Assembly: GCF_028128615.1 (NCBI RefSeq)
Contig: NZ_AMDP01000043.1
Span: forward strand, 1 to 64,000
From: Enterococcus sp. 5H
GTDB lineage: Bacteria > Bacillota > Bacilli > Lactobacillales > Enterococcaceae
Direction: 5' to 3'
DNA: 64,000 bases
Positions 43,281 to 52,250 of this stretch are shown here, in pieces; the first letter of the stretch is position 1; every line of letters begins with the position of its first letter. The position numbers and the translations under genes were made by a program. The notes beneath the pieces were generated by a model. The model ran no database searches. It was not told the DNA's origin and saw only the letters and a program-made list of their open reading frames with translations.

Positions 43281-43436
43281 AAACTTTGTTCAGATCGCAT
43301 TGTTGTAAATCACGAAGAATATCGTAATTCGATAATAGCGGACACAAGACACAGTAAGTTATGAACTGATGTAGAATAATACCTACTTGTTTTCCGAAGT
43401 TTAACGCTATTACTCTAACATCATTTTCTTTACTCT

Positions 43437-44876
43437 TTATTCATCGTCAAAATTAAAACGAATCACAGGGTGTCTAGCTGCCCGTACTTCATCAACTCGA
43501 TGAATCTGAGCATATAGCGGGTATTCTTTAAATTCTTCGGGATTACTATGAGCTGCTTCATACAATTTTCGATAAACCGCAATCGCTTCATCAATTCGGC
43601 CTTTTGATTCTGTTTCAGGCGGCTCTATCATTAAAGCTTCCGGTACAGTTAGCGGGAAATACATAGTTGGTGGATACATTTTGTGATCTAAAATTCCCTT
43701 GGCAACATCTAAAGCTGTAACACCAGTTTCTTTTTTCAACTTGTCCAAACTCATAACAAATTCATGCATACAAGACTCACCATAAGGTACTTCAAACATA
43801 TCCTTCAACTCATGCAACATATAATTTGCATTTAAAACGGCACTTTTAGACGCAGAGGAAATTCCTTCTGAACCTAAAAATAAAATATAAGTTAGTGCAC
43901 GTAAAAAGACTGAAAACTGTCCATAAAACCCTTTTACTTGTCCAATTGAATGTTCTGGCTGTGTAAATGAAATCTTTCCATCCTTAGCAATTGGGTAATA
44001 ATTCGGTAAAAATGGTTTCAGTAATTCTTTACAACCAACCGCCCCCGAACCAGGACCTCCTCCACCATGAGGAGTAGAAAAAGTTTTATGCAAATTTAGA
44101 TGAATAATATCAAAACCCATATCGCCCGGACGAGCAATTCCCATAATTGCATTCAAATTCGCACCGTCATAATAATTCAACCCACCAGCTTCATGAACAA
44201 TTTTAGTAATTTCCAATATGTTTTTATCGAAAATTCCTGCTGTATTTGGATTTGTCAACATCAATCCTGCCGTATCTTCCCCAACAGCTTCTTTTAAAGC
44301 ATCGATGTCTACGCAACCATATTTATCTGATGGAATGTTTATAGTTATCATCCCAGTCATCGCAACACTTGCGGGGTTGGTTCCATGAGCTGAATCAGGA
44401 ACGATAATTTTATTTCGCTGCGTCTGTCCATTCTTTTCATGATAAGCTTTGATCATTAATAAACTCGTAAATTCACCATGAGCACCGGCTGCCGGTTGAA
44501 AGGTAATGGCATCCATTCCCGTAATCTCTTTTAACAAGTTTTCTGTCTTGGTAAAAACTTCTAACGAGCCTTGAACAGTATGTTCCGGTTGTAATGGATG
44601 GATATTGGCAAAATTCGGATAGGCGGCCATTTCATCATTGATTTTAGGATTATATTTCATTGTACAAGAACCTAGCGGATAAAATCCATTATTAATACCA
44701 AACGTTGCATCCGCTAATTCTGTGTAATGTCTACTAATTTCCGGTTGTGGTAACGAAGGTAAGTGTAGTGATTTTTGCCGTTTCATTTCTTTAGGAATAT
44801 CAACTAATGGCACATCACACGGTGCAATCATTTCATTAGTATAGCCTTCTACGCTACGTTCAAAAATCAATTTCAT
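43437..44876 (-). CDS. gcvPB: Glycine dehydrogenase (decarboxylating) subunit 2
   Basis: This encodes 479 residues. It is the PLP-bearing half of the split P-protein of the glycine cleavage system. The motif HLNLHKTFSTPHGGGGPG holds the PLP lysine near residue 262. GcvPA overlaps its start (ATGA). With GcvT and GcvH it splits glycine into CO2, ammonia and a methylene group on THF. The L-protein is elsewhere. Confidence 0.95.
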   Translation of the reverse strand: MKLIFERSVEGYTNEMIAPCDVPLVDIPKEMKRQKSLHLPSLPQPEISRHYTELADATFGINNGFYPLGSCTMKYNPKINDEMAAYPNFANIHPLQPEHTVQGSLEVFTKTENLLKEITGMDAITFQPAAGAHGEFTSLLMIKAYHEKNGQTQRNKIIVPDSAHGTNPASVAMTGMITINIPSDKYGCVDIDALKEAVGEDTAGLMLTNPNTAGIFDKNILEITKIVHEAGGLNYYDGANLNAIMGIARPGDMGFDIIHLNLHKTFSTPHGGGGPGSGAVGCKELLKPFLPNYYPIAKDGKISFTQPEHSIGQVKGFYGQFSVFLRALTYILFLGSEGISSASKSAVLNANYMLHELKDMFEVPYGESCMHEFVMSLDKLKKETGVTALDVAKGILDHKMYPPTMYFPLTVPEALMIEPPETESKGRIDEAIAVYRKLYEAAHSNPEEFKEYPLYAQIHRVDEVRAARHPVIRFNFDDE

Positions 44877-46189
44877 TTTTCACAGACCTCCTTTACCAAT
44901 ACAACAACTTGATCCATCTGCTCTTTTGTATTCATTTCTGTCACACACCATAATAAACCTTGATCTGTTGGATAACCGCCAAGAATATCATGATCTTCCA
45001 ATTTAGCTAAGATTTTTTCATTAGCTACCGGAAAACTTGTGACAAACTCATGGAAAAATGAACTGTCGTTTCCTAATTCAACACCGTTAATTTGTGTTAG
45101 TTTTTCTGCGAGATAATGTGCTTTACTGTAACATTGTTCCGCAACTTGTTGAATTCCTACTGCTCCCATCGTGCTCATATAAACTGCATTTGTTAAAGCG
45201 CATAAAGCTTGATTAGAGCAAATATTAGATGCCGCTTTTTCCCGACGAATATGCTGTTCTCTAGCTTGCAAGGTTAACACAAAAGCACGGTTGCCAGCTT
45301 CATCTATTGTTTCTCCAGCGATTCGCCCAGGCAATTTACGAATCATTTTTTCCTTAGTTGCTACAAAACCAATATAAGGTCCACCAAAAGCCATCGGCAA
45401 GCCAAACGGTTGAGAATCACCGACTGCAATATCTGCATTCACTTCCCCAGCAGTTTTCAAAACAGTACTCGCAACAGGATTAACACTCATAACAAATTTT
45501 GCGTTTGTTTCATGAACTAACTGCTCAATCTCTTCCACTGGCTCAATTCCACCAAAATAGTTTGGCTGTTGAACAACAAAACAAGCAGTCGTGTCATCAA
45601 GCTGTTCTTTTAATACCGATAGATTGGTTACTCCTGCTTTTTGCGGAGTGATAATGCATTCAATTTCTCTTGAACTAAAATAGGTCATTATCGTTTGAAT
45701 AGTCATTGGATTAGCTGTTTCCGAAATCAAGACTTTCATTCGTTTCTTTTCCAAACACATATTTACGGCTTCAGCTGCCGCCGTAGCACCATCATAAACA
45801 GAAGCATTGGTTGTATCCATTCCAGTAATTTCACAAATCATTGTTTGATATTCAAAAATCGATTGTAGTAAACCTTGGCTGATTTCCGGCTGATAGGGTG
45901 TATAAGAAGTCATAAACTCTTCTTTAGCAGCAACCTGTTTTACGATTGCAGGAATGTAATGATTATACGCTCCTGCTCCTCGAAAAATCGTTGAAAAAAC
46001 TTTATTTTTTTGCCCCATCGCTTCCAAAATACGACGTACTTCCAATTCTGACTTACCAGCAGGAATTGCCAAATTTTCCACTAACATTTCTTTAGGAATA
46101 TCTTGGTAAAGTTCTTCTAAGCTTGCTAACCCGATCGTTTGGAGCATGTCTTGTTGTTGTTGATTTGTTGAACCAAGATAATTACCCAT
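44873..46189 (-). CDS. gcvPA: Glycine dehydrogenase (decarboxylating) subunit 1
   Basis: This encodes 438 residues. It is the N-terminal half of the split P-protein, which has a PLP-enzyme fold without the PLP lysine. Recognisable parts are YTPYQPEISQG, MDTTNASVYDGATA and GGPYIGFVA. It forms a heterotetramer with GcvPB. Two bases separate it from gcvH, so the four genes are one operon. Confidence 0.95.
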   Translation of the reverse strand: MGNYLGSTNQQQQDMLQTIGLASLEELYQDIPKEMLVENLAIPAGKSELEVRRILEAMGQKNKVFSTIFRGAGAYNHYIPAIVKQVAAKEEFMTSYTPYQPEISQGLLQSIFEYQTMICEITGMDTTNASVYDGATAAAEAVNMCLEKKRMKVLISETANPMTIQTIMTYFSSREIECIITPQKAGVTNLSVLKEQLDDTTACFVVQQPNYFGGIEPVEEIEQLVHETNAKFVMSVNPVASTVLKTAGEVNADIAVGDSQPFGLPMAFGGPYIGFVATKEKMIRKLPGRIAGETIDEAGNRAFVLTLQAREQHIRREKAASNICSNQALCALTNAVYMSTMGAVGIQQVAEQCYSKAHYLAEKLTQINGVELGNDSSFFHEFVTSFPVANEKILAKLEDHDILGGYPTDQGLLWCVTEMNTKEQMDQVVVLVKEVCEK

Positions 46190-46192
46190 TCA

Positions 46193-46573
46193 TTATGCCT
46201 CCTCAGTTTCACAGAATTTTTTATATTCCTCTGCTGTCATTAAATCTTCGCTTTCTCCAATTCCTTCCACTTCAATTAACCAAATATCTTCTGGTTCAGA
46301 GTTAATTAATTCTGGACTATCCAGCAAGTCTTTGTTAACTGCTGTAATCACCGCAGTCACTGGCGAATACGCTTCTGAAACAGCTTTGACAGACTCAATA
46401 TCAGCGAATGATTCCCCTTTGGTTACTTCATCTCCTTCTTCTGGTAGATCAATAAAAACGATATCTCCTAACTGTTCTTGTGCATGCGCTGATAGACCAA
46501 TTTTAGCTTTCTCTCCATCAAAAAGTATCCATTCATGAGATTTTAAAAATTTAACTTCCTCTGCTTTTGCCAT
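46193..46573 (-). CDS. gcvH: Glycine cleavage system H protein
   Basis: This encodes 126 residues from ATG 46573; AGGAG lies nine bases upstream, so the earlier GTG is rejected. The lipoyl lysine is in DIESVKAVSE near residue 63. The protein carries the aminomethyl group between P, T and L proteins. Its place between gcvT and gcvPA completes the operon. It also serves as lipoyl donor in Firmicutes. Confidence 0.95.
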   Translation of the reverse strand: MAKAEEVKFLKSHEWILFDGEKAKIGLSAHAQEQLGDIVFIDLPEEGDEVTKGESFADIESVKAVSEAYSPVTAVITAVNKDLLDSPELINSEPEDIWLIEVEGIGESEDLMTAEEYKKFCETEEA

Positions 46574-46590
46574 AATAAACTGCTCCTTTT

Positions 46591-47679
46591 TCACTTATTT
46601 TTTATAAATGGGATTGAAACAACTTCTGCTGAAATTTTTTTACCTCTGACTTCTACTTCAAGCTCTGAACCAATTTGGACTCTGTTTTTCTCGACTAATG
46701 CCATCGCACAAGCTTTATTGAGATATGGTCCCATCGTACCAGAAGTTGTTTCGCCAATTTTTTCTCCATTAAAGAAGGCAACTGCCCCTTCTCTAGCAAT
46801 TCCTCGCTCTGTTAAAATTAAACCAATCCGTTCCCGTTTGGGTTCTCTCTTATCTATTAGCGCCTGTTTCCCGATAAAATCTGATTTACTCATTTTGACA
46901 GCAAAGTTTAAATCAGTTTCAAAAGGGGTGATTTCTTCATCCATTTCGTGACCATATAATGGCATCCCTGCTTCTAAACGTAAAGTATCACGCGCACCCA
47001 AGCCACAAGGAACCAGACCATATTCTTGACCATTTTCAATTAATAAATTCCATAGTTTAACCGCGTCTTTTGTATCACAATACAGTTCATAGCCAAATTC
47101 ACCTGTATAGCCCGTTCGTGACAACAAACAATTCACTCCACCGACATTCGCCTGTTCGGTAAAACTATAATATTTTTCAGGAATCTCAGCCTCTGAAGTT
47201 AATTTTTTAATTATTTTTTTCGCTTCTGGTCCTTGTAAAGCAAGCTGGGCAAGTTGATCCGATTCATCAGTAAAGGTCACATCTCCAAATAAGTGCTGTT
47301 TCATCCAAGCGATGTCTTTCGCTCGATTTGCGGCATTAATGACTAATAAATACTTTTCTTCACTACATTTATAAACGAGCAAATCATCAATAACCCCGCC
47401 GCTTTCATTACACATCAGTGTATATCTGACTCTACCGATAGCTAAATTGCTAAAATCATTAGTAAGCAAATAATTTAAATTTTCTAAAGCATCCTTTCCT
47501 TGATAAACGACCTCTCCCATATGGGAAACATCAAATAATCCGACCTGATTTCGAACGGCTAAATGCTCTTTGATTAAACCCGTATCTTTATACTGAACAG
47601 GTAATGAGTATCCCGCAAAAGAAACCATCTTCCCGCCAGAAGCAAGATGCACGTCATATAATGGTGTTTTTAAGTCCAT
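46591..47679 (-). CDS. gcvT: Glycine cleavage system aminomethyltransferase (T protein)
   Basis: This encodes 362 residues with AAAGGAGG before ATG 47679. It transfers the methylene group to THF. Visible are LFDVSHMGEV, RTGYTGEFGYELY with the THF-binding Glu, and ARDTLRLEAGMPLYG. It is the first gene behind the glycine riboswitch. The operon would let glycine feed one-carbon units. Confidence 0.95.
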   Translation of the reverse strand: MDLKTPLYDVHLASGGKMVSFAGYSLPVQYKDTGLIKEHLAVRNQVGLFDVSHMGEVVYQGKDALENLNYLLTNDFSNLAIGRVRYTLMCNESGGVIDDLLVYKCSEEKYLLVINAANRAKDIAWMKQHLFGDVTFTDESDQLAQLALQGPEAKKIIKKLTSEAEIPEKYYSFTEQANVGGVNCLLSRTGYTGEFGYELYCDTKDAVKLWNLLIENGQEYGLVPCGLGARDTLRLEAGMPLYGHEMDEEITPFETDLNFAVKMSKSDFIGKQALIDKREPKRERIGLILTERGIAREGAVAFFNGEKIGETTSGTMGPYLNKACAMALVEKNRVQIGSELEVEVRGKKISAEVVSIPFIKNK

Positions 47680-47751
47680 AGCACTACTTATCCTCCTTTT
47701 TCATCGATACAGAATCTACTTTATCCACACCTCCAGCTGTAAATGATTGTA

Positions 47752-47795
47752 TAAAAATAGAGGAACAGGCATGTAAAATAAATGCCTGTTCCTCT
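47752..47795 (-). terminator. Riboswitch-controlled terminator
   Basis: On the minus strand AGAGGAACAGGCAT and ATGCCTGTTCCTCT form a 14-bp stem, followed by ATTTTTAT, between the glycine riboswitch and gcvT. Glycine binding would prevent its formation. Confidence 0.85.
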
Positions 47796-47800
47796 GTAAA

Positions 47801-47966
47801 AAACCTGAGAGATTCGTCTTCACCACGAAGAGTTGCTCCTTCGGTGCTTGCGCTTTCCAGAGTGATGTCTAATAACGGTCCTTTTACCTGAGATCTTCAT
47901 AATAAGTGGTGTGCTCCGACTTATTACTTATTCCTTCGGTGCTGTTTGGTCAGTCTCTCCCGTTAT
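47801..47966 (-). ncRNA. Tandem glycine riboswitch
   Basis: Two aptamers lie in the leader. Each has the conserved GAGAGA or GGAGAG start, a CACCGAAGG motif (AGCACCGAAGGA twice), a GGAGC or CACTCTGG region and TCTCAGGT-type closings. The two share a short linker. The upstream aptamer, nearest 47966, binds cooperatively with the second. This is the standard control of gcvT operons. Confidence 0.9.
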
Positions 47967-48045
47967 TTTCTTCCATCAAATCTATTTGCTGAAATGATTA
48001 TGGTTATTCTATTTCTATTCTCTCATATTCAATCGTATTTGGGAA

Positions 48046-48453
48046 CTAAGTCAATTTTACTATCTTTTGAAGTACACTCGAAAAAGTAAGATAGTCTTTC
48101 TTATCATATATCTTTATTTCGTTGTAATCTTTTGACTTCTTACTTGTGGCACTAATGCAATAATACGGTTCCGATTTGCTAGTCAAAGAATGATAGCTAT
48201 TTGGATCTTCATATCCATTAAGTTTGAATATTGTGTTACTTATCTTCATTTCTTTAATATTCATCCCAAAACACTTAATAGTAATGATTCCACCTTTGAG
48301 TATAATTTGGCTGGATAGTTGCCACCAAATAAGTATCAGGAAAAAAACAGCAACTAGAATAAATAAAACTATTGTTTCAAAATTCAACATTTCATTGTTG
48401 TATAAAAAGAAAAAAGCTACTATTAAAATCGATGCAGCGAGAATTGCTTTCAC
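48046..48453 (-). CDS. Two-helix membrane protein with soluble C-terminal domain
   Basis: This encodes 135 residues from GTG 48453, which has no clear ribosome site. Two membrane helices (residues 1-45) precede a beta-rich soluble part. It overlaps the preceding zinc-ribbon gene by 62 bases, so the two are translationally coupled. Position at the end of the toxin locus suggests an immunity or accessory role (inference). The structure resembles PH-like membrane proteins, but I do not recognise a family. Confidence 0.5.
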   Translation of the reverse strand: MKAILAASILIVAFFFLYNNEMLNFETIVLFILVAVFFLILIWWQLSSQIILKGGIITIKCFGMNIKEMKISNTIFKLNGYEDPNSYHSLTSKSEPYYCISATSKKSKDYNEIKIYDKKDYLTFSSVLQKIVKLT

Positions 48454-48607
48454 AAAAAATATTGTCTTTTAAAATACTATTTTTGTATCCGCATTCTGTA
48501 CATTTCCAAGTATATTTGTGGTCATCAAAATTATTTTGTATATTCAATTGTGTGTTGCAATTATCGCACCACCAATTAACATCTGGTAGGCTACTCTTAA
48601 CTAACAA
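48392..48607 (-). CDS. Small zinc-ribbon protein
   Basis: This encodes 71 residues: WWCDNC...KCTEC gives two CxxC pairs 22 residues apart, so one zinc site. The last 20 residues are an odd Phe/Cys-rich tail read over the next gene's start, so the true end may have been lost by a frameshift. Small zinc-ribbons of this type occur in other Firmicutes, but I assign no function. Confidence 0.5.
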   Translation of the reverse strand: MLVKSSLPDVNWWCDNCNTQLNIQNNFDDHKYTWKCTECGYKNSILKDNIFCESNSRCIDFNSSFFLFIQQ

Positions 48608-48616
48608 TATTTGAAA

Positions 48617-48880
48617 CTAAAATTTATTCAACATATTTCCTTGCTCATCTAATACTTGACCTATTTTCTTACCAAATTGCCCCTTGACTGTTTCTCCTAG
48701 ACCACTTGTGGCAGAAGTAATTGACGTTTTCGCACTTTCTGATTCCGTTTCGCCTGATTTTTTTGCTTTTTTCACTAGACTTTCTTTTCTTTGGATTAGT
48801 GCCAATGCAGTCGTTTGAGCGCTCATTTTCTGTAAATTCTTTTTATACTCTTTTAGCAATTTTTCGATCGCGTCTAACAC
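48617..48880 (-). CDS. Small helical T7SS partner protein (DUF3130-like)
   Basis: This encodes 87 residues: a charged helical N-terminal 45 and a Ser/Thr/Gly-rich tail, in the layout of the small alpha-helical proteins that accompany LXG or TslA-type toxins. It is preceded 15 bases upstream by a second small helical gene. The pair would bind the C-terminal helical domain of the toxin and target it to the type VII machinery. Assignment is by size, helix content and location. Confidence 0.55.
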   Translation of the reverse strand: MLDAIEKLLKEYKKNLQKMSAQTTALALIQRKESLVKKAKKSGETESESAKTSITSATSGLGETVKGQFGKKIGQVLDEQGNMLNKF

Positions 48881-48895
48881 AATTTCATTCCCCTC

Positions 48896-49207
48896 TTAAG
48901 GCTTATTTTGTTCCTGAAGCTTTTGTCGGTAAACTTGTTCCACTTCTTCTTCTTTTAACAAAATCGCCCGTTTCTCTCTGTCTAATTCTGAAAAAAAATT
49001 CTCTTCTAAACGTGACAGCTCATGTCTAGCTCTGTCCATAGGCTCATTAGTTTCACCGAATCGTTGAACCATCTGTTGCATTTCAGCAAAGGTGTCATTC
49101 GTTGCTTGTTCCGCTTGTCGTTTAAATCTCATCAATGCGTCGAGTTCTTCTTCAATTTGTTGTCTGGCATGTTGGTACTCTACTAATGCCTGTTCTTCTT
49201 GATCCAC
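48896..49207 (-). CDS. Small helical T7SS partner protein (DUF3958-like)
   Basis: This encodes 103 residues, almost all predicted long helices with Gln/Glu-rich heptads (ARQQIEEELDALMRFKRQAE). It resembles DUF3958-type partners of T7SS toxins. It lies 20 bases after the lipase toxin gene. With the next gene it forms the expected pair of small partners (Lap or Tla type). No catalytic residues are visible. Confidence 0.6.
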   Translation of the reverse strand: MDQEEQALVEYQHARQQIEEELDALMRFKRQAEQATNDTFAEMQQMVQRFGETNEPMDRARHELSRLEENFFSELDREKRAILLKEEEVEQVYRQKLQEQNKP

Positions 49208-49227
49208 GTCTTTTCGCTCCCTTTGAT

Positions 49228-50586
49228 TTACGCAAGCTGTTTCGCTAGTTCCTGGTCTCGTTGGACTAATTCTCCTATTTTGGCGGTAATTTCTTTGGTA
49301 AGTGTTGAGAATTTATTACTCATCTGATTCGCTAAGCTAATTTTTTCTTCAAATTCTTGCGATGGAATTGTGACCATGGTCTGTTCTGTACAATCCATAG
49401 CATGCATTGCCTCTAAAACTTCGCCATAAGATAATTCTGAACAGTTACTTTGGATTGTCGAAAGTCCTTCTTGCCACAGTTCTTCTAATTCTGTTATAGC
49501 ATCTTTATAGAGTTTCACAACATTCTCCATTGCCATATCAAATTTTGAACCAGCTAGTTTCACGATGATTAATGCTTGACTATCGTCTAAATAAATTTGT
49601 TCATTACCAGACAAACCACCGCCACTAGCGGTTAATTTTTTGCGTAAGACATTCAATTTGGTAAAACTATCGATTTGAGTTTGAAGCCATTCATTTTCCT
49701 TCTTCATTCGTTGATACTCTTTTTTACTGCCACTTTTATGTACACTGTAGTGTTCTAATCTACGCATTTGCATCTTATTTTCAACGATACTTTGTGCTAA
49801 AAGGATTTGTTCAATTGAAATACCACCATTCAAATCTGAATAAATCACTATATCTCCGTATTTGTTGATATAGTTCCCTTTTTTATCTACTTTAAACTGC
49901 TCTAATGAATGACCCAATGTTTCCCATCCATTGTTATCGATGCCAATACTCAAAAAAGGTATTTTGTTTTTTCCGCCAGTCGCTGCACCACTTGTTACTA
50001 TATCTTGTGTATCGAAAAGGTTAACAATCGTCCCTTTGTACTGTTTAATCTGCGCATCTGACAATCCTGAACCAGCAGCACCATAAGTAAAGGCATTGTA
50101 TCCTAATAATACCGCAACATAAATGGCTTCCGCCCCGCCTAATGAATGCCCTGTAGTCCCAATTTTATAGCCATTTTCTTTTGGATACTTCCGTTCAATT
50201 TCTTTGGCATAATCTACTGCTGAAGAGAAAGCCCCGTTCTCATATTTTGCATTTAGAGCGATTTCCATGGCATTTGTTGTCCAATCTTTCAAGCTACTTG
50301 TCCCTGCATAAGCGATTGTTATGTCTTTTTTTACAACAGATTGTGGATAGCCAGGTATATTTTTTAAATCGGCATTCTCTTTATTTTTATACTCGTCTTT
50401 GATTTCTGCCACAGCCATGGCCTGCATACTGTTGTTTCTTGGTTTATTTTCCATATTCAGGGCATCTTTATTCGTGTTAATGGTATCCAGAACAATATAA
50501 TCAGTATCCTCAATTCGTTCGTCTTTTTTCACTTTTTGTTGTTCAACGTCATATACTTTATCTGATAACGTTCTATACTGATCCAT
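49228..50586 (-). CDS. T7SS-type lipase toxin with N-terminal lipase and C-terminal helical domain
   Basis: This encodes 452 residues. The N-terminal half is an alpha/beta-hydrolase of lipase-3 type. The nucleophile Ser148 is in GHSLGG, an acid is at Asp192 or 195 (LFDTQD), and His226 is in LGHSLEQ. The C-terminal half (about 250-452) is long helices like an LXG targeting domain. In most LXG toxins the order is opposite; this reversed order matches TslA of Staphylococcus aureus. Two small helical genes follow, and a membrane-anchored protein gene overlaps its start. Secretion would use a T7SS not present in this window. Confidence 0.72.
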   Translation of the reverse strand: MDQYRTLSDKVYDVEQQKVKKDERIEDTDYIVLDTINTNKDALNMENKPRNNSMQAMAVAEIKDEYKNKENADLKNIPGYPQSVVKKDITIAYAGTSSLKDWTTNAMEIALNAKYENGAFSSAVDYAKEIERKYPKENGYKIGTTGHSLGGAEAIYVAVLLGYNAFTYGAAGSGLSDAQIKQYKGTIVNLFDTQDIVTSGAATGGKNKIPFLSIGIDNNGWETLGHSLEQFKVDKKGNYINKYGDIVIYSDLNGGISIEQILLAQSIVENKMQMRRLEHYSVHKSGSKKEYQRMKKENEWLQTQIDSFTKLNVLRKKLTASGGGLSGNEQIYLDDSQALIIVKLAGSKFDMAMENVVKLYKDAITELEELWQEGLSTIQSNCSELSYGEVLEAMHAMDCTEQTMVTIPSQEFEEKISLANQMSNKFSTLTKEITAKIGELVQRDQELAKQLA

Positions 50587-51107
50587 TAATCAATACCTCC
50601 GTCATAGTATATAACAAGATTTTTTGGAATATCCAAATTTGTTGGGCTATCTTTTTTTTCAAGATAAACAGGGCCATCCCCGTCATGCGTTCCCACACTA
50701 TATAATAATTTGTTTGTTTCAGCAGAAATCGTATCTAAAGACGTTTCTTTTTCTATAACATTATTTATCGTATAGTTCACCTTCAACGTTTTCATTGGTC
50801 CAACAAAAAATCCTGTAAATTCGATTTTTTCGATATCTGAATATTCTTTGATGTTATCTAATTTATCAAAATATTCTTGCTCAGTTATGGTTCCCTTTCC
50901 TTTGTCAAACTCTTGATAAATTATAGCTACTTTTTCTTCGTCTCTTGTGTATAGTCGATAGTTATTATACAAATAATTCGCTAAATCTGTTTGAATATCA
51001 TGTAATTCCGCTAAATCTTTTTCTCTTTTCATGTACCATGTTCCTCCAATTCCTACTATTGCTACCATTGATAATGCTATGATTAAAATAATCCGCTTGT
51101 TTTTCAT
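50586..51107 (-). CDS. Membrane-anchored candidate immunity protein for the lipase toxin
   Basis: This encodes 173 residues: one N-terminal membrane anchor (residues 4-25) without a lipobox Cys, then an extracytoplasmic domain of about 145 residues. The stop overlaps the toxin start by one base (TAATG), so the two are translated together. TilA-type lipoproteins neutralise TslA at the outer face of the membrane, and this is the same position. I do not see the lipoprotein signature, so anchoring differs. The function is inferred. Confidence 0.5.
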   Translation of the reverse strand: MKNKRIILIIALSMVAIVGIGGTWYMKREKDLAELHDIQTDLANYLYNNYRLYTRDEEKVAIIYQEFDKGKGTITEQEYFDKLDNIKEYSDIEKIEFTGFFVGPMKTLKVNYTINNVIEKETSLDTISAETNKLLYSVGTHDGDGPVYLEKKDSPTNLDIPKNLVIYYDGGID

Positions 51108-51199
51108 CTTATTCGCTCCTAATACGTCTACTTTTTAGAGCTTCCTTGCTCTTTCAGAGAGAAAATCAGAAACTAATAAATTAGTTCCTATTCTTTTTC

Positions 51200-51502
51200 C
51201 TATAATCCGCGACTGATTGCTGAAGAAATGTTTTGATCTGTTTCTTCCATGATCTCAGTCACTTGATTCAATTGCTTGTTAATTTGATCCAATAGTTCCG
51301 CAAGCTCTGAAACTTTTGGCTTTAGTGCAGAGAATTGATCATTTAAGCTATCAAAACCTGAACCTTCCCAATTTCCTTGAATTGTGTCTTGCTCCTATTG
51401 AAGCTTTTGTAAAATGTCTTGAACTTGTTGTGAACCGTCCGTATATTTTGTTGCAGAGGTGCGTAGTTCTTGTGGTGATAATTTAATGCGATTCCCAGCT
51501 AT
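51200..51502 (-). pseudogene. Decayed WXG100 (EsxA-like) gene
   Basis: The 101-codon frame (100 residues plus stop) reads AGNRIKLSPQELRTSA..., contains the W-x-G turn NWEGSG and ends in a helix SSAISRGL, matching a WXG100 T7SS substrate in length and layout. But the start is ATA (51502) with GAGGAGA eight bases upstream, and codon 36 (51397-51395) is TAG. Both defects are point changes, so it is a recent pseudogene. It stands upstream of the toxin locus. Confidence 0.8.
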
Positions 51503-51593
51503 GTACGTTCTCTCCTCTTATCATTATTTTCATTTAATTATCATTTTAACACAAAAAGATATTAATTTTAATCTATTTATGTGCATGTGTACT

Positions 51594-51634
51594 TAAAAAA
51601 AAGTGATCGCTATGCATCTGCAAAGGATCACTTT
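51594..51634 (-). terminator. Terminator upstream of the WXG100 pseudogene
   Basis: GTGATC and GATCAC with flanking A and T runs pair around a 17-base loop. It ends the leftward transcript of the gene at 51696. Confidence 0.75.
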
Positions 51635-51695
51635 TACCTACTTTCACTATACCGATAACCATCGTTTTTGAGAAACAAACAACTTAAAAAAGGAA

Positions 51696-51851
51696 CTAAA
51701 ATCCGTGTATAAACAATCCGTATCCCCAGACAAATACATTTGCAATTATCAAGCCATACAAAATCCTGCTTAATAATGCAATTTGGTAGTCAAGTTTCCA
51801 TTTAGGTTCATGTCTTCTCTTTCTTAAAAACTCAAATGTATGATATGCCAT
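51696..51851 (-). CDS. Small single-pass membrane protein
   Basis: This encodes 51 residues from ATG 51851, preceded by AAAGGAG; an earlier in-frame start lacks a ribosome site. The first half is basic (FLRKRRHEPKWK) and residues 25-47 form one membrane helix. No family is recognised. It is probably monocistronic. Confidence 0.55.
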   Translation of the reverse strand: MAYHTFEFLRKRRHEPKWKLDYQIALLSRILYGLIIANVFVWGYGLFIHGF

Positions 51852-52250
51852 AATTACTCCTTTATTTGTTTTACAAAAAGAAAAAACGTTCATGTCTGCT
51901 CAGAAATTCTTTTAACTAAAGGGCGTATGAGTTAATTGTAAAAAGTCGTCTAATTTAAATTTTTATTTGTCTAGTTTCCAATAATAAAAACTTAATTAGC
52001 AGATTCATTTTCCGATACAAAACATTAAATAGATACGAAGTATAACTCACCAAAACCAACCCATTCTTTTTGTAAGATAAGATTATCATATAAGGATGTA
52101 ATTGTAAACGTTTCCCGACAGTAAACAAACTTATCTAGGTAAAAATTTTGACTTTTACTAATGAAAAAATAGGAAGACGACCACTATTAGTCACACTATA
52201 AAATTAGTCTATCCTATCATCTACAAATCCATGTTTGCATAGATACTTAG
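51852..52250. other. 399-bp gap without a gene
   Basis: I see no gene. At 52103-52116, TGTAAACGTTTCCC is one base off a catabolite responsive element, so CcpA may act here. Near 52168-52222 an imperfect inverted repeat (ATAGGA-AGAC / GTCT-ATCCTAT) could end the leftward permease transcript. Confidence 0.45.
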
